Below are positions 52,056 to 61,860 of a stretch of DNA of 64,000 nucleotides, piece by piece. The notes below the pieces were generated by a model, which saw nothing but the letters and a program-made list of their open reading frames with translations, made no database searches and was not told where the DNA came from. This DNA comes from Paralysiella testudinis (GTDB taxonomy: Bacteria; Pseudomonadota; Gammaproteobacteria; Burkholderiales; Neisseriaceae). The DNA lies in the NCBI RefSeq assembly GCF_016894345.1, contig NZ_CP069798.1:744001-808000 (forward strand), read 5' to 3'. A program made the translations under genes and the position numbers. Position 1 is the stretch's first letter. Each line of letters starts with the position of its first letter.

Positions 52056-53143
52056 GCTATGTACACGGCCACAGTATTTGCTGCGCCCAAGGCGCAGGGG
52101 CGGCATTATGGCCGCAATGGGCATCGCCCTTGCCTGCGGCCAGCGTGCCGTTTGCTTTTTTGGGGCAAACCGCCCACGCCGCTTATTTCCGCGCATTTTC
52201 GGCGCAGAGGCTAGGCTTGGCGGCATTGGCTGATTTGATTGAAGCCCATCTTCAGGCAGCCGCGGCAGATGCCGGTTGGTCGGCAGCGCAAGAGGCCGAG
52301 GCGGCGGTGTTTATCGGCTCCACCGCCTACAATATGGCCGATTGCGAGCAGCGCTATCTGGCCGGTGCGCCAGACGCTCTAAGCTATACCTTGCACACCA
52401 TCACCGCCGAACTCATGAAGCGGTTGGGGCATGAGCACATTTACAGCTTTGCCACTTCGTGCACTTCGTCTGCCCATGCCTTGATGCATGCCCACCGTTT
52501 GTTGCAGTCTGGCTTGATTGAACGGGCGCTGGTGGTGGGGGTGGAAAGTTTTAATTTGCTCACGCTGGTGCATTTCCATGCCACCGGCTTGCTGGCGTCG
52601 GCCTGCACCCCGTTCGCAGGCGAAGGCTTCGTGTTGGGCGAAGGCATTGCCTGTTTAGCACTGGCGGCCGAAGCGCCGACAGCGGGCGGCTTGCGTTTGT
52701 GTGGCGTGGCTGCAGGCAGCGGCGGTGGCAGCCTAACCGACACCGACAGCCAGCGCATGGCTGCGGTGATGCAACACGCCTTGGCGCAGGCCGGCGTGCC
52801 TGCGCAAGCATTGAAATTGATTAAGGCGCATGCGGTGGGCAGTGCCGGCAGCGACGAAGCCGAGCGGCAGGCCTTGATGGCGGTGGTGGGGCAAGCGGTG
52901 CCGGTGGCGTGGTTTAAGCCGCATATCGGCCACACATTGGGTGCCAGCGGCGCCATTGAAACGGCACTGCTGCACCAAAGCCTGCAAACGGGTACGCTGC
53001 CCGGCGCACTGGCGGGGCAGCCGGTGGCGGGATTGTGCACGGCCACTGCCGATATGCCTTTGCCGCCGGGGCATTATCTGGCCCAGTTCGCCGGTTTTGG
53101 CGGTAGCCATATCAGCATGGTGTGGGGGTGGCAGCCATGTTGA
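52052..53143 (+). CDS. Beta-ketoacyl-ACP synthase (FabB/F-like)
   Basis: ATG at 52052 overlaps the ACP stop as ATGA; 363 residues, a little shorter than FabF (about 410). Active site: FATSCTSSAHAL (Cys137), LIKAHAVGSAGSDEAE (His260) and KPHIGHTLGASGAIE (His294). So it is likely catalytically competent. It lacks the longer FabF N-terminus. With the next gene it looks like the alpha subunit of a heterodimeric ketosynthase. Confidence 0.88.
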   Translation: MSYVHGHSICCAQGAGAALWPQWASPLPAASVPFAFLGQTAHAAYFRAFSAQRLGLAALADLIEAHLQAAAADAGWSAAQEAEAAVFIGSTAYNMADCEQRYLAGAPDALSYTLHTITAELMKRLGHEHIYSFATSCTSSAHALMHAHRLLQSGLIERALVVGVESFNLLTLVHFHATGLLASACTPFAGEGFVLGEGIACLALAAEAPTAGGLRLCGVAAGSGGGSLTDTDSQRMAAVMQHALAQAGVPAQALKLIKAHAVGSAGSDEAERQALMAVVGQAVPVAWFKPHIGHTLGASGAIETALLHQSLQTGTLPGALAGQPVAGLCTATADMPLPPGHYLAQFAGFGGSHISMVWGWQPC

Positions 53144-53892
53144 GATTGTCAATTCAGGCAGCCTGCTGCGGTGAGGTTGATGCGGCGCTTGGGGATGCCG
53201 TTTTAAAACGCTATTTGCAGCGGCAGTACGGCATCAATGCCCGCCGCCTTAGCCGCTTGAGTATGTTGGCCTTGGCTGGCGGGCTGGGTGCTGCCGGGCA
53301 GGAGGGAGTGCCTGCGCAGAGCAATATTTATATGGGCGGTGCGTTCAGTTCACCATCGGTATTTCAAAACATGCTGGCCAATGTGTTGGAAGAGCAGGTG
53401 GCGATGCCCTTTGATTTTCTGGCCAATATCCACAATGCCCCGGTGTTTCATTTGGCTTCGGCGCTGGGTTGCCATGGCGCCGGGGTGTTTTTGCCGCTAC
53501 CGGCCAGTGGCAATGCCTGGGTGCAACCTTTGCTGTTGGCGGCCAATGACATGGCGCAAGGCATTACCGACAGCGCGTTGGTGGGTTGGTGTTATGAAGC
53601 GCCGCCAACGGCCGAATCTTCGCTTTCAGGCAGCCATTGGCTGTTGTTGCGGCGCGCGCCGATGGTCGCCGATAAGCCAAGCCCCGTGTTACATTTGCTG
53701 CGTACACCCGCCGTTAACAGCGCCCCCGCTGCTGCGCCTGCCGCTGACGATTATTATTTTGCCGCCGTGGCTACGGCTTTTGCGTGCCTCAATCGCGATA
53801 CGGAACACACCGTGGCGGTGTCGCCCGCTGCCAGCTTGGCTTGGCATGGCGCTACCGGATTTGAATGGCAGACGATTGATTGGGATAAATGA
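53137..53892 (+). CDS. Ketosynthase-like partner protein, degenerate (251 aa)
   Basis: Chosen ATG at 53137 overlaps the KS stop by seven bases. The 251-residue protein resembles the N-terminal half of a ketosynthase: SNIYMGGAFSSPSVFQNMLANV, MPFDFLANIHNAPVFHLASALGCHG and SALVGWCYEA. The C-terminal half with both His motifs is missing. This is the shape of a chain-length-factor or stabilising partner, as in aryl-polyene/PKS KS-CLF pairs. Catalysis alone is unlikely. Confidence 0.7.
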   Translation: MLRLSIQAACCGEVDAALGDAVLKRYLQRQYGINARRLSRLSMLALAGGLGAAGQEGVPAQSNIYMGGAFSSPSVFQNMLANVLEEQVAMPFDFLANIHNAPVFHLASALGCHGAGVFLPLPASGNAWVQPLLLAANDMAQGITDSALVGWCYEAPPTAESSLSGSHWLLLRRAPMVADKPSPVLHLLRTPAVNSAPAAAPAADDYYFAAVATAFACLNRDTEHTVAVSPAASLAWHGATGFEWQTIDWDK

Positions 53893-53945
53893 TATTCAGA
53901 TGCGTGGGTTGAGATTTTGACTTGGGTTCTTCTAAAAGTTTGTTT

Positions 53946-53978
53946 AAGGCTGCCTGAAAGTGTTTCAGGCAGCCTTTT
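53946..53978. terminator. Inverted DUS pair terminator at the end of the biosynthetic cluster
   Basis: AAGGCTGCCTGAAA and TTTCAGGCAGCCTTTTT form the stem, closing the transcript before the str operon promoter. Confidence 0.8.
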
Positions 53979-54043
53979 TGCCATTACATTGGCAATAATG
54001 CAACGGCAAAATGGCGGCTGTGGCAGTGCTATTGGGCATGGGC

Positions 54044-54073
54044 TTGACTAAGTGCTTGCCAAGATTCTATAAT
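54044..54073 (+). promoter_or_regulatory. Sigma-70 promoter of the str operon
   Basis: TTGACT (54044-54049), 18-base spacer and TATAAT (54068-54073), 58 bases before rpsL. Confidence 0.85.
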
Positions 54074-54130
54074 TCCGCTCTTGCCGTCATGGTGTCGGCA
54101 AGTTTTACCTCAACAGGAATAAAGAGAAAT

Positions 54131-54502
54131 ATGCCTACTATTAACCAATTGGTACGCAAAGGACGCAAGGCTCCGGTCTACGTCAACAAAGTACCGGCGC
54201 TTGAGGCTTGCCCTCAAAAACGTGGTGTGTGCACCCGTGTGTACACCACCACGCCGAAAAAACCGAACTCTGCATTGCGTAAAGTGTGCAAAGTGCGCTT
54301 AACCAACGGCTACGAAGTGATTTCGTACATCGGCGGTGAAGGCCATAACCTGCAAGAGCACAGTGTAGTGCTGATTCGCGGCGGTCGTGTAAAAGACTTG
54401 CCGGGTGTGCGCTACCACACCGTGCGTGGCTCTTTGGACACCGCCGGTGTTAAAGACCGCAAACAAGCCCGTTCCAAATACGGTGCCAAACGTCCCAAGT
54501 AA
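54131..54502 (+). CDS. rpsL: 30S ribosomal protein S12
   Basis: ATG at 54131 ([15 protein letters not shown]) gives 123 residues; the longer frame from 54011 includes the promoter. Signature [20 protein letters not shown] and [18 protein letters not shown]. The two Lys that mutate in streptomycin resistance ([14 protein letters not shown]) are wild type. Accuracy centre of the 30S subunit. Confidence 0.98.
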   Translation: MPTINQLVRKGRKAPVYVNKVPALEACPQKRGVCTRVYTTTPKKPNSALRKVCKVRLTNGYEVISYIGGEGHNLQEHSVVLIRGGRVKDLPGVRYHTVRGSLDTAGVKDRKQARSKYGAKRPK

Positions 54503-54604
54503 TGCACTGGGATGCGTAGGCGGCGCTAGGCCGTCGAGTAAGTGGGTGCTTTACTGAGTGCCCATGGGCAATAAGGCCCAACTGAATAGATTGAAGGAAT
54601 TGAA

Positions 54605-55075
54605 ATGCCAAGACGTAGAGAAGTCCCCAAACGCGACGTATTGCCGGATCCGAAGTTCGGCAGTGTTGATTTGTCCAAATTCATGAACGTGCTGATGATC
54701 GACGGTAAAAAATCCGTTGCTGAGCGCATTGTTTACGGTGCACTGGCGCAAATCGAGAAAAAAACCGGCAAAGCCGCGATTGAAGTATTCAACGAAGCCA
54801 TGGCCAACGCCAAGCCTGTTGTAGAAGTGAAAAGCCGCCGTGTCGGTGGTGCCAACTACCAAGTTCCTGTTGAGGTTCGTCCGGCACGCCGTATGGCATT
54901 GGCCATGCGCTGGGTGCGCGATGCCGCCCGCAAGCGCGGTGAAAAATCCATGGATTTGCGCCTGGCTGGCGAATTGATTGATGCGGCCGAAGGTCGTGGC
55001 GGTGCGTTGAAAAAACGTGAAGAAGTACACCGCATGGCCGAAGCCAACAAAGCCTTCTCGCACTTCCGCTTCTAA
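54605..55075 (+). CDS. rpsG: 30S ribosomal protein S7
   Basis: 156 residues: [58 protein letters not shown] and [18 protein letters not shown]. Assembles the 30S head and represses the str operon in E. coli. GAAGGAATTGAA precedes the ATG. Confidence 0.98.
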   Translation: MPRRREVPKRDVLPDPKFGSVDLSKFMNVLMIDGKKSVAERIVYGALAQIEKKTGKAAIEVFNEAMANAKPVVEVKSRRVGGANYQVPVEVRPARRMALAMRWVRDAARKRGEKSMDLRLAGELIDAAEGRGGALKKREEVHRMAEANKAFSHFRF

Positions 55076-55093
55076 TTTTGAAAGGCGACCAAA

Positions 55094-57196
55094 ATGGCTC
55101 GTAAAACCCCCATCAGCCTGTATCGCAATATCGGTATTTCTGCCCATATTGATGCGGGCAAAACCACCACATCAGAGCGTATTTTGTTCTATACCGGCAT
55201 GACCCACAAACTGGGTGAAGTGCATGACGGCGCAGCCACTACCGACTGGATGGAACAAGAGCAAGAGCGTGGTATTACCATTACTTCCGCTGCCGTTTCC
55301 ACCTACTGGAAAGGCATGGCCGGCCAGTTTAAAGAACACCACTTCAACATTATCGACACCCCGGGACACGTGGACTTTACCGTAGAGGTAGAGCGCTCCA
55401 TGCGTGTACTGGATGGCGCGGTGATGGTGTATTGTGCTGTGGGCGGCGTGCAGCCGCAATCGGAAACCGTATGGCGCCAAGCCAATAAATACAAAGTGCC
55501 GCGTTTGGCTTTTGTAAATAAAATGGATCGTCAAGGTGCCAACTTCTTCCGTGCAGTTGAGCAAATGAAAACCCGCTTGCGTGCCAACCCGGTGCCGGTG
55601 GTGGTGCCGATTGGTGCCGAAGACAGTTTCCAAGGCGTGGTGGACTTGCTGAAAATGCAAGCCATTATCTGGGATGAGTCTACCCAAGGCCTGACCTTTG
55701 AATACAAAGACATTCCGGCCGATTTGGTTGAACTGGCTGAAGAATGGCGCGGCAACATGATTGAAGCGGCTGCTGAGGCTACTGAAGAGCTGATGGACAA
55801 ATACTTGGGTGGCGAAGAGCTGACCGAGCAAGAAATCGTTGCGGCTCTGCGCCAACGCACGCTGGCATGTGAGATTCAGCCGGTATTGTGCGGCTCTGCC
55901 TTTAAAAACAAAGGCGTACAGCGCATGTTGGATGCTGTGGTTGAATACTTGCCCGCACCGACAGACATTCCGCCTGTGGCCGGTGAAACCCCCAAAGGTG
56001 AAAAAGAAACCCGCGAAGCCAGTGACGAAGCCAAATTCTCGGCTTTGGCGTTCAAACTGATGAACGACAAATACGTAGGCCAGCTGACCTTTATCCGTGT
56101 TTACTCTGGCGTGCTGAAGTCTGGCGACAGCGTTATCAACTCGGTAAAAGGCACCCGCGAGCGTATCGGCCGTTTGGTACAGATGAAAGCCGACGACCGC
56201 ACCGAAATCGAAGAAGTGCGCGCTGGTGACATCGCCGCCGCCATCGGTTTGAAAGACGTCACCACCGGTGAAACCCTGTGTGCCGAAGATGCACCCATCA
56301 TTCTGGAACGCATGGAATTCCCGGAGCCGGTAATTCACGTTGCCGTAGAGCCGAAAACCAAAGCCGACCAAGAAAAAATGGGTATTGCCCTAAATCGCTT
56401 GGCCAAAGAAGACCCGTCTTTCCGCGTGCGTACCGACGAAGAATCCGGCCAAACCATTATTTCCGGCATGGGTGAGTTGCACTTGGAAATCATTGTTGAC
56501 CGCATGAAACGCGAGTTCGGCGTGGAAGCCAACGTGGGTGCCCCGCAAGTGGCCTACCGCGAAACCATCCGCAAGGAAGTGGAATCCGAAGCCAAACACG
56601 TGAAACAGTCTGGCGGTAAAGGTCAGTACGGCCACGTGGTTATCAAAATGGAGCCGATGGAACCCGGTGGCGCAGGCTACGAGTTTATCGACGAAATTAA
56701 AGGCGGCGTGATTCCGCGTGAATTCATCCCGTCTTGCGATAAAGGTATTCGCGATACCCTGAGCAACGGCATTGTGGCCGGCTACCCGGTAGTAGACGTA
56801 CGCGTACGCCTGACCTTCGGCTCCTACCACGATGTAGACTCTTCGCAAATCGCCTTTGAATTGGCCGCTTCCATGGCCTTTAAAGACGGTATGCGCAAAG
56901 CTTCACCGGCACTGCTGGAGCCGATTATGGCTGTAGAAGTGGAAACCCCGGAAGACTACATGGGCGATGTAATGGGCGACTTAAACCGTCGTCGCGGCAT
57001 TGTGCTGGGCATGGACGACGACGGCATCGGCGGCAAAAAAGTACGCGCCGAAGTACCGTTGGCCGAAATGTTCGGTTACTCTACCGACTTGCGTTCCGCC
57101 ACCCAAGGCCGTGCAACTTACTCCATGGAGTTCAAGAAGTACGCCGAGGCGCCCGCGCATGTGGCTGAAAAAGTAGTAGCAGACCGCAAAGGCTAA
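55094..57196 (+). CDS. fusA: Elongation factor G
   Basis: 700 residues: G1 [42 protein letters not shown], and domain IV/V motifs [18 protein letters not shown] and [20 protein letters not shown]. Drives ribosomal translocation. 18 bases after rpsG. Followed by an uptake-sequence hairpin before tuf copy 2. Confidence 0.98.
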   Translation: MARKTPISLYRNIGISAHIDAGKTTTSERILFYTGMTHKLGEVHDGAATTDWMEQEQERGITITSAAVSTYWKGMAGQFKEHHFNIIDTPGHVDFTVEVERSMRVLDGAVMVYCAVGGVQPQSETVWRQANKYKVPRLAFVNKMDRQGANFFRAVEQMKTRLRANPVPVVVPIGAEDSFQGVVDLLKMQAIIWDESTQGLTFEYKDIPADLVELAEEWRGNMIEAAAEATEELMDKYLGGEELTEQEIVAALRQRTLACEIQPVLCGSAFKNKGVQRMLDAVVEYLPAPTDIPPVAGETPKGEKETREASDEAKFSALAFKLMNDKYVGQLTFIRVYSGVLKSGDSVINSVKGTRERIGRLVQMKADDRTEIEEVRAGDIAAAIGLKDVTTGETLCAEDAPIILERMEFPEPVIHVAVEPKTKADQEKMGIALNRLAKEDPSFRVRTDEESGQTIISGMGELHLEIIVDRMKREFGVEANVGAPQVAYRETIRKEVESEAKHVKQSGGKGQYGHVVIKMEPMEPGGAGYEFIDEIKGGVIPREFIPSCDKGIRDTLSNGIVAGYPVVDVRVRLTFGSYHDVDSSQIAFELAASMAFKDGMRKASPALLEPIMAVEVETPEDYMGDVMGDLNRRRGIVLGMDDDGIGGKKVRAEVPLAEMFGYSTDLRSATQGRATYSMEFKKYAEAPAHVAEKVVADRKG

Positions 57197-57206
57197 CTTT
57201 GCACTT

Positions 57207-57241
57207 GAGGCTGCCTGAAACTGAAATTTTCAGGCAGCCTG
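57207..57241. terminator. Inverted DUS pair between fusA and tuf
   Basis: GAGGCTGCCTGAAACTG and ATTTTCAGGCAGCCTG form a hairpin. The T run is absent, so it may only attenuate transcription into tuf. Confidence 0.5.
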
Positions 57242-57279
57242 TTGTTCTTTAATCTTGATCTTTACTAAGGAATTGCCTC

Positions 57280-58470
57280 ATGGCTAAAGAAAAATTCGCG
57301 CGGAACAAACCGCACGTAAACGTTGGCACCATCGGTCACGTTGACCATGGTAAAACCACCCTGACCGCCGCACTGACCACCATTTTGTCTAAAAAATTCG
57401 GTGGCGCGGCCAAAGCCTACGACCAAATCGACAATGCCCCGGAAGAAAAAGCCCGCGGCATCACCATCAACACCTCACACGTTGAATACGAAACCGAAGG
57501 CCGCCACTACGCCCACGTAGACTGCCCGGGTCACGCCGACTATGTGAAAAACATGATTACCGGTGCTGCCCAAATGGACGGCGCCATCTTGGTATGCTCT
57601 GCCGCCGACGGCCCCATGCCGCAAACCCGCGAACACATCCTGTTGGCTCGCCAAGTAGGCGTACCCTACATCCTCGTGTTCATGAACAAATGCGACATGG
57701 TTGACGACGAAGAACTGTTGGAACTGGTTGAAATGGAAATCCGCGACCTGCTCTCCAGCTACGACTTCCCCGGCGACGACGTACCCATCATCAAAGGCTC
57801 TGCTCTGAAAGCCCTGGAAGGCGACAGCAGCGACATCGGCGAAACCGCCATCTTCGCCCTGGCCGACGCATTGGACAGCTACATCCCCACGCCCGAGCGT
57901 GCCGTAGACAAACCCTTCCTGCTGCCGATTGAAGACGTATTCTCTATTTCCGGCCGTGGTACCGTAGTAACCGGTCGTGTAGAGCGCGGTATCGTTAACG
58001 TGGGCGACGAGATTGAAATCGTAGGCCTGAAGCCCACCCAAAAAACCACCTGTACCGGCGTGGAAATGTTCCGCAAATTGCTGGATCAAGGCCAAGCAGG
58101 CGACAACGTAGGCGTATTGTTGCGCGGCACCAAACGTGAAGACGTAGAGCGTGGCCAAGTATTGGCCAAGCCCGGCTCTATCACCCCGCACACCAAGTTT
58201 AAAGCCGAAGTGTACGTATTGAGCAAAGAAGAGGGTGGCCGTCATACCCCGTTCTTCGCCAACTACCGTCCGCAATTCTACTTCCGCACCACCGACGTGA
58301 CCGGCGCAGTAAGCCTGAACGAAGGCGTGGAAATGGTAATGCCGGGTGAAAACGTGGCCATCACTGTAGAACTGATTGCCCCGATTGCCATGGAAGAAGG
58401 CCTGCGTTTCGCGATTCGCGAAGGTGGCCGTACCGTGGGTGCTGGTGTGGTTTCTACCGTAATTGCTTAA
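57280..58470 (+). CDS. tuf: Elongation factor Tu (copy 2)
   Basis: 396 residues identical to copy 1 at 31987. Only two silent base changes are seen (near codons 27 and 350), while the flanking sequences differ from the start and stop codons outward. This shows recent gene conversion confined to the reading frame. Standard position in the str operon. Confidence 0.98.
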   Translation: MAKEKFARNKPHVNVGTIGHVDHGKTTLTAALTTILSKKFGGAAKAYDQIDNAPEEKARGITINTSHVEYETEGRHYAHVDCPGHADYVKNMITGAAQMDGAILVCSAADGPMPQTREHILLARQVGVPYILVFMNKCDMVDDEELLELVEMEIRDLLSSYDFPGDDVPIIKGSALKALEGDSSDIGETAIFALADALDSYIPTPERAVDKPFLLPIEDVFSISGRGTVVTGRVERGIVNVGDEIEIVGLKPTQKTTCTGVEMFRKLLDQGQAGDNVGVLLRGTKREDVERGQVLAKPGSITPHTKFKAEVYVLSKEEGGRHTPFFANYRPQFYFRTTDVTGAVSLNEGVEMVMPGENVAITVELIAPIAMEEGLRFAIREGGRTVGAGVVSTVIA

Positions 58471-58489
58471 TTCAGAAGGTAAATAAAAA

Positions 58490-58801
58490 ATGGCTAGCCA
58501 AAAAATCCGTATCCGTCTGAAAGCTTATGATTACGCTTTGATTGATCACTCCGCCCAAGAAATCGTCGAAACCGCCAAGCGCACCGGCGCCGTGGTGAAA
58601 GGCCCGATTCCCTTGCCCACCAAAATCGAGCGTTTCAACATCCTGCGCTCACCGCACGTGAACAAAACCTCACGTGAACAGCTGGAAATCCGCACCCACC
58701 TGCGCTTGATGGACATTGTCGATTGGACCGACAAAACCACCGACGCGCTGATGAAACTGGATTTGCCCGCCGGTGTGGACGTGGAAATCAAAGTACAATA
58801 A
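58490..58801 (+). CDS. rpsJ: 30S ribosomal protein S10
   Basis: 103 residues: [59 protein letters not shown] and [12 protein letters not shown]. Also the NusE antitermination factor. It is immediately followed by a terminator here, so the rplC-rplD part of the S10 operon does not follow directly in this genome. Confidence 0.98.
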   Translation: MASQKIRIRLKAYDYALIDHSAQEIVETAKRTGAVVKGPIPLPTKIERFNILRSPHVNKTSREQLEIRTHLRLMDIVDWTDKTTDALMKLDLPAGVDVEIKVQ

Positions 58802-58820
58802 TTCAGGCTACCTGAAAACC

Positions 58821-58857
58821 AAACGGACAAGCTTTGCGGCTTGTCCGTTTTTTTTTA
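58821..58857 (+). terminator. Rho-independent terminator after rpsJ
   Basis: AACGGACAAGC pairs with GCTTGTCCGTT and is followed by T's. A variant uptake sequence AGGCTACCTGAA lies just before. Confidence 0.9.
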
Positions 58858-58883
58858 TGGGTACTGGCAGGTTTCAGGCAGCC

Positions 58884-58961
58884 TATAGCAAAGAAAATCA
58901 ATAAATCATACAAGACGACAAGTTGAGCCAACGCGGTAGGATTATTGAGTTTCTTTGCTAT
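58884..58961. repeat. Correia-like element, short (78 bp), overlapping a gene end
   Basis: Arms TATAGCAAAGAAAATCAATA and ATTGAGTTTCTTTGCTAT with the core GACAAGTTGAGCCAACGCGGTAGG. It contains the last codons and stop of the aminotransferase gene. Confidence 0.75.
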
Positions 58962-60150
58962 GTTGCGGCAATTGCGCCGCATACTCGGCCATGGCCGCGG
59001 CCAAGCGTTGCACGCCGGTGTGGATGGTGGCGACGTCTACGGTGCAATAGCTCATGCGAAGGTGATGGCGCTGGCTGGCATCGGCAAAAAACGGCTCACC
59101 CGGCACAAAGGCCACGCCGTGGCGTACGGCAATGTGGAACAAGTCGGTGGCCGACCAGTGTTTAGGCAGCGTGAGCCACAAGAACATGCCGCCTTCCGGT
59201 GTGGTGTGGGCAATGCCGGGTGGCAGATGTTGCTGCAATGCCGCCACCATGGCTTGTTGCTGCTGTTGGTAGGCGTGGGAAATCTGGCTGATGTGCTCAT
59301 CTAAATTATTGTCTTGCAGGTATTGGTAGAGCACGCGCTGGCTGAAGTAGCCGCTGTGTAGGTCGGCGGCCTGTTTGGCCACTGCCAATTGCGCTAATAC
59401 CGGTGCCGGGGCAACCATCCAGCCCAAGCGCATACCGGGAGCGCAAACTTTGGAAAACGAGCCCAACATCACCACCTGCTCCGGTGCCAAGGCGGCCACC
59501 GGCGGCAGGCTGCTGCCGCTAAAGCGCAAGGCACCGTAGGGGTCGTCTTCAATCATCAGTTGCTGTTCTTGTTGCAGCATGGTGGCCAGCTGCTGGCGGG
59601 TGGTGGCGCTGTAGCTTAAGCCGGTGGGGTTTTGGAAGTTGGGGATGCCGTAGAAAAAGCGGCATTGGTGTTGCCGCATCACCGCTTGCAGCTCGGCCAC
59701 GTCAATACCATCGGTGCTGAGGGTGGCGCTGTGAAATTGCGGACGGAACAGGCGGAAAGCTTGGATGGCGCCCAGATAGCTGGGGTTTTCCAAGGCCACG
59801 GCATCGCCGGGATTGAGGAAAACCTTGCCCAGCAAATCCAGTGCCTGTTGCGAGCCGTTGGTGATCAATACTTGCTCCGGCGCCACATTCATGCCGTGGC
59901 GGGCATAGCGCTCGGCAATCCAAGCACGCAAGGGGGCGTGGCCTTCGGTGGTGCTGTATTGGAGGGTGTTGCGGCCATCGCGGCTGAGCACGTGTTCGGC
60001 GGCATGGCGGATGGCATCCACCGGAAACAGGGCGCTGTTGGGCAGGCCGCCGGCAAAGGAGATGATGTTGTCACTCTGGGTGAGCTTGAGAATTTCGCGG
60101 ATAAACGATTTGGGCGTGTTGGCAATGGCGTCGGAAAAGCGGTAATCCAT
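58942..60150 (-). CDS. PLP-dependent class I/II aminotransferase
   Basis: 402 residues: SDNIISFAGGLPNSALFPVD, LQYSTTEGHAPLRAWIAERY, ITNGSQQALDLLGKVFLNPG (substrate/PLP phosphate region) and VVMLGSFSKVCAPGMRLGWM (PLP Lys in SFSK, about residue 234). This is the 2-aminoadipate/kynurenine-type branch without a GntR domain. The substrate is not predictable. The last residues (KETQ) and the stop are within a Correia-like element, so the original end may have been altered. Nine bases before it on the same strand lies the GNAT gene. Confidence 0.9.
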   Translation of the reverse strand: MDYRFSDAIANTPKSFIREILKLTQSDNIISFAGGLPNSALFPVDAIRHAAEHVLSRDGRNTLQYSTTEGHAPLRAWIAERYARHGMNVAPEQVLITNGSQQALDLLGKVFLNPGDAVALENPSYLGAIQAFRLFRPQFHSATLSTDGIDVAELQAVMRQHQCRFFYGIPNFQNPTGLSYSATTRQQLATMLQQEQQLMIEDDPYGALRFSGSSLPPVAALAPEQVVMLGSFSKVCAPGMRLGWMVAPAPVLAQLAVAKQAADLHSGYFSQRVLYQYLQDNNLDEHISQISHAYQQQQQAMVAALQQHLPPGIAHTTPEGGMFLWLTLPKHWSATDLFHIAVRHGVAFVPGEPFFADASQRHHLRMSYCTVDVATIHTGVQRLAAAMAEYAAQLPQHSKETQ

Positions 60151-60159
60151 AATAAGCTC

Positions 60160-60615
60160 TTAAAGTTTTTTAGAAAAATGAAAACAATCGGCCACATAGT
60201 CGTGGCTGTAGTAAAACTTGTGCGCACGGGTGCGGAAGGTGCCGGAATCAAGCGATAAATAATGACAGCCGTTGCTGCGCGCGATATGCTCGCACTGCAA
60301 TAAAATTTGGCTGCCCAGATGCCGGCCGCGCTGATTTTCGTCGACCACCAAATCCTCCAGAAAAAACAATTTGTGCTGATAGGTGTTGTGGTGCATACGG
60401 TACAAAGCAAGGCCGATGGCTTGGTGATCGGTGTATTGCACCACCAGCAAGCGGGCATGGTCGGCCAACACCCGTTGCATTTGTGTCAAATAGGCATCGA
60501 AATCCTGAAAATGCGGACGCAGGCTTTGGTGTAAGGGAAAAACGGCTTCCATCAGGCCGGCGTGTTGTTGCAAGGCGTCGGCGCTGTCGATGCTGGTGTA
60601 AATCAGAGTATGCAT
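60160..60615 (-). CDS. GNAT family N-acetyltransferase
   Basis: 151 residues. The acetyl-CoA motif FFLEDLVVDENQRGRHLGSQ (Arg/Gln-x-x-Gly-x-Gly/Ala type, residues about 72-91) and ARSNGCHYLSLDSG are typical of GNAT proteins. Substrate unknown. Nine bases separate its stop from the aminotransferase start, so they likely form one operon and may modify an amino acid together. Confidence 0.85.
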   Translation of the reverse strand: MHTLIYTSIDSADALQQHAGLMEAVFPLHQSLRPHFQDFDAYLTQMQRVLADHARLLVVQYTDHQAIGLALYRMHHNTYQHKLFFLEDLVVDENQRGRHLGSQILLQCEHIARSNGCHYLSLDSGTFRTRAHKFYYSHDYVADCFHFSKKL

Positions 60616-60631
60616 GGTATGGGTTCGCAGT

Positions 60632-60663
60632 AGGGGCTGCCTGAAAATGTTTCAGGCAGCCTG
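60632..60663. terminator. Inverted DUS pair between divergent genes
   Basis: GGGGCTGCCTGAAAA and TTTCAGGCAGCCTG pair in the gap between the GNAT and PTS-like genes, which are transcribed away from each other, so it is a promoter-region uptake element rather than a 3' terminator. Confidence 0.5.
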
Positions 60664-60707
60664 TTATTTAACCAGCAACATCATAAACAGGCGGCAAGGG
60701 AGAAGCA

Positions 60708-61721
60708 ATGGCGGTGAAACAATTTTTGGCGGCGCGCAATATTGAATTCAGTGTGCGCCGCTACGGGGTGGATGCGCTGAACTTTATGGCGCTGGGCTTG
60801 TTCAGCTCGCTGATTGTGGGGCTGATTCTGAAAACCATCGGCACTTGGGCGGATTTGCCGTGGCTGGTGGCGGTGGGCACGCAGGCGCAAGGGGTGATGG
60901 GCGCGGCGATTGGCGTGGGCGTGGCCTATGCCTTAAAAGCCCCGCCGTTGGTGCTCTTGGCCAGCGTGGCCACCGGCACCGCCGGCGCGGCACTGGGCGG
61001 GCCGGTGGGCTGTTTTATTGCCGCGGCAGTGGGTGCGGAATGCGGCAAGCTGGTGAGCAAAACCACGCCGGTAGACATTATCGTCACCCCGGCAGTAACG
61101 CTGATGGCGGGGGTGGCGGTGGCGCAATTTATCGGCCCGGCCATTGCGGCGATGATGACCGAAATCGGCGCACTGATTATGTGGGCGGTGGAGTTGCAGC
61201 CTTTGCTGATGGGGATGGTGGTGGCGGTGTTGATGGGCATTATCCTTACCTTGCCGATTTCCAGCGCGGCGATTGCCATTGCCCTATCGCTCAGCGGCTT
61301 GGCGGCGGGTGCGGCCACGGTGGGCTGTTGTGCGCAGATGGTGGGCTTTGCGGTGATGAGCTTTAAAGAAAACCGTTGGGCCGGGCTGCTCAGCCAAGGC
61401 TTGGGCACCAGCATGCTGCAAATGCCCAATATTGTCAAAAACCCAAAAATTTGGATTCCGCCGATTGTGGCCAGCGCAGTGTTGGGCCCGGTGGCCACGC
61501 TGGGCTTTAAAATGAGCAATATTCCTTCGGGCGCGGGCATGGGCACCAGTGGCCTGGTGGGGCAGGTGGGCACCATCAATGCTATGGGCAACGCGCCTTC
61601 GGTGTGGCTGGCCATCGGCCTGTTGCATTTTGTGCTGCCGGCGCTGATTACCTTGGCGGTGGCGATGCTGTTGCGCAAAAAAGGCTGGATTAAAGAGGGT
61701 GATTTAAAGCTGGATGTGTGA
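60708..61721 (+). CDS. PTS EIIC_2-like membrane protein
   Basis: 337 residues with about eight to ten membrane segments and many Gly/Ala-rich turns: AAIGVGVAYALKAPPLVLLA, GLAAGAATVGCCAQMVGFAV, FKENRWAGLLSQGLGTSMLQ, PNIVKNPKIWIPPIVASAV and ATLGFKMSNIPSGAGMGTSG. This matches the stand-alone PTS_EIIC_2 family, which lacks EIIA/EIIB partners. No PTS components are near, so sugar transport is not assured. AGGGAGAAGC is the ribosome site. Confidence 0.88.
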   Translation: MAVKQFLAARNIEFSVRRYGVDALNFMALGLFSSLIVGLILKTIGTWADLPWLVAVGTQAQGVMGAAIGVGVAYALKAPPLVLLASVATGTAGAALGGPVGCFIAAAVGAECGKLVSKTTPVDIIVTPAVTLMAGVAVAQFIGPAIAAMMTEIGALIMWAVELQPLLMGMVVAVLMGIILTLPISSAAIAIALSLSGLAAGAATVGCCAQMVGFAVMSFKENRWAGLLSQGLGTSMLQMPNIVKNPKIWIPPIVASAVLGPVATLGFKMSNIPSGAGMGTSGLVGQVGTINAMGNAPSVWLAIGLLHFVLPALITLAVAMLLRKKGWIKEGDLKLDV

Positions 61722-61860
61722 GGTTGCGTTTGCTTTGCTGCCAATGGGTGTGTAGGATGGGTGCGTGGGCACGGAACGGAATTAGGTGCAGCCGTGTCCC
61801 ATTTGGGTATTATGCCAATACATCACACATTCATCATTAATATTAATAAGGAGCACCTCT

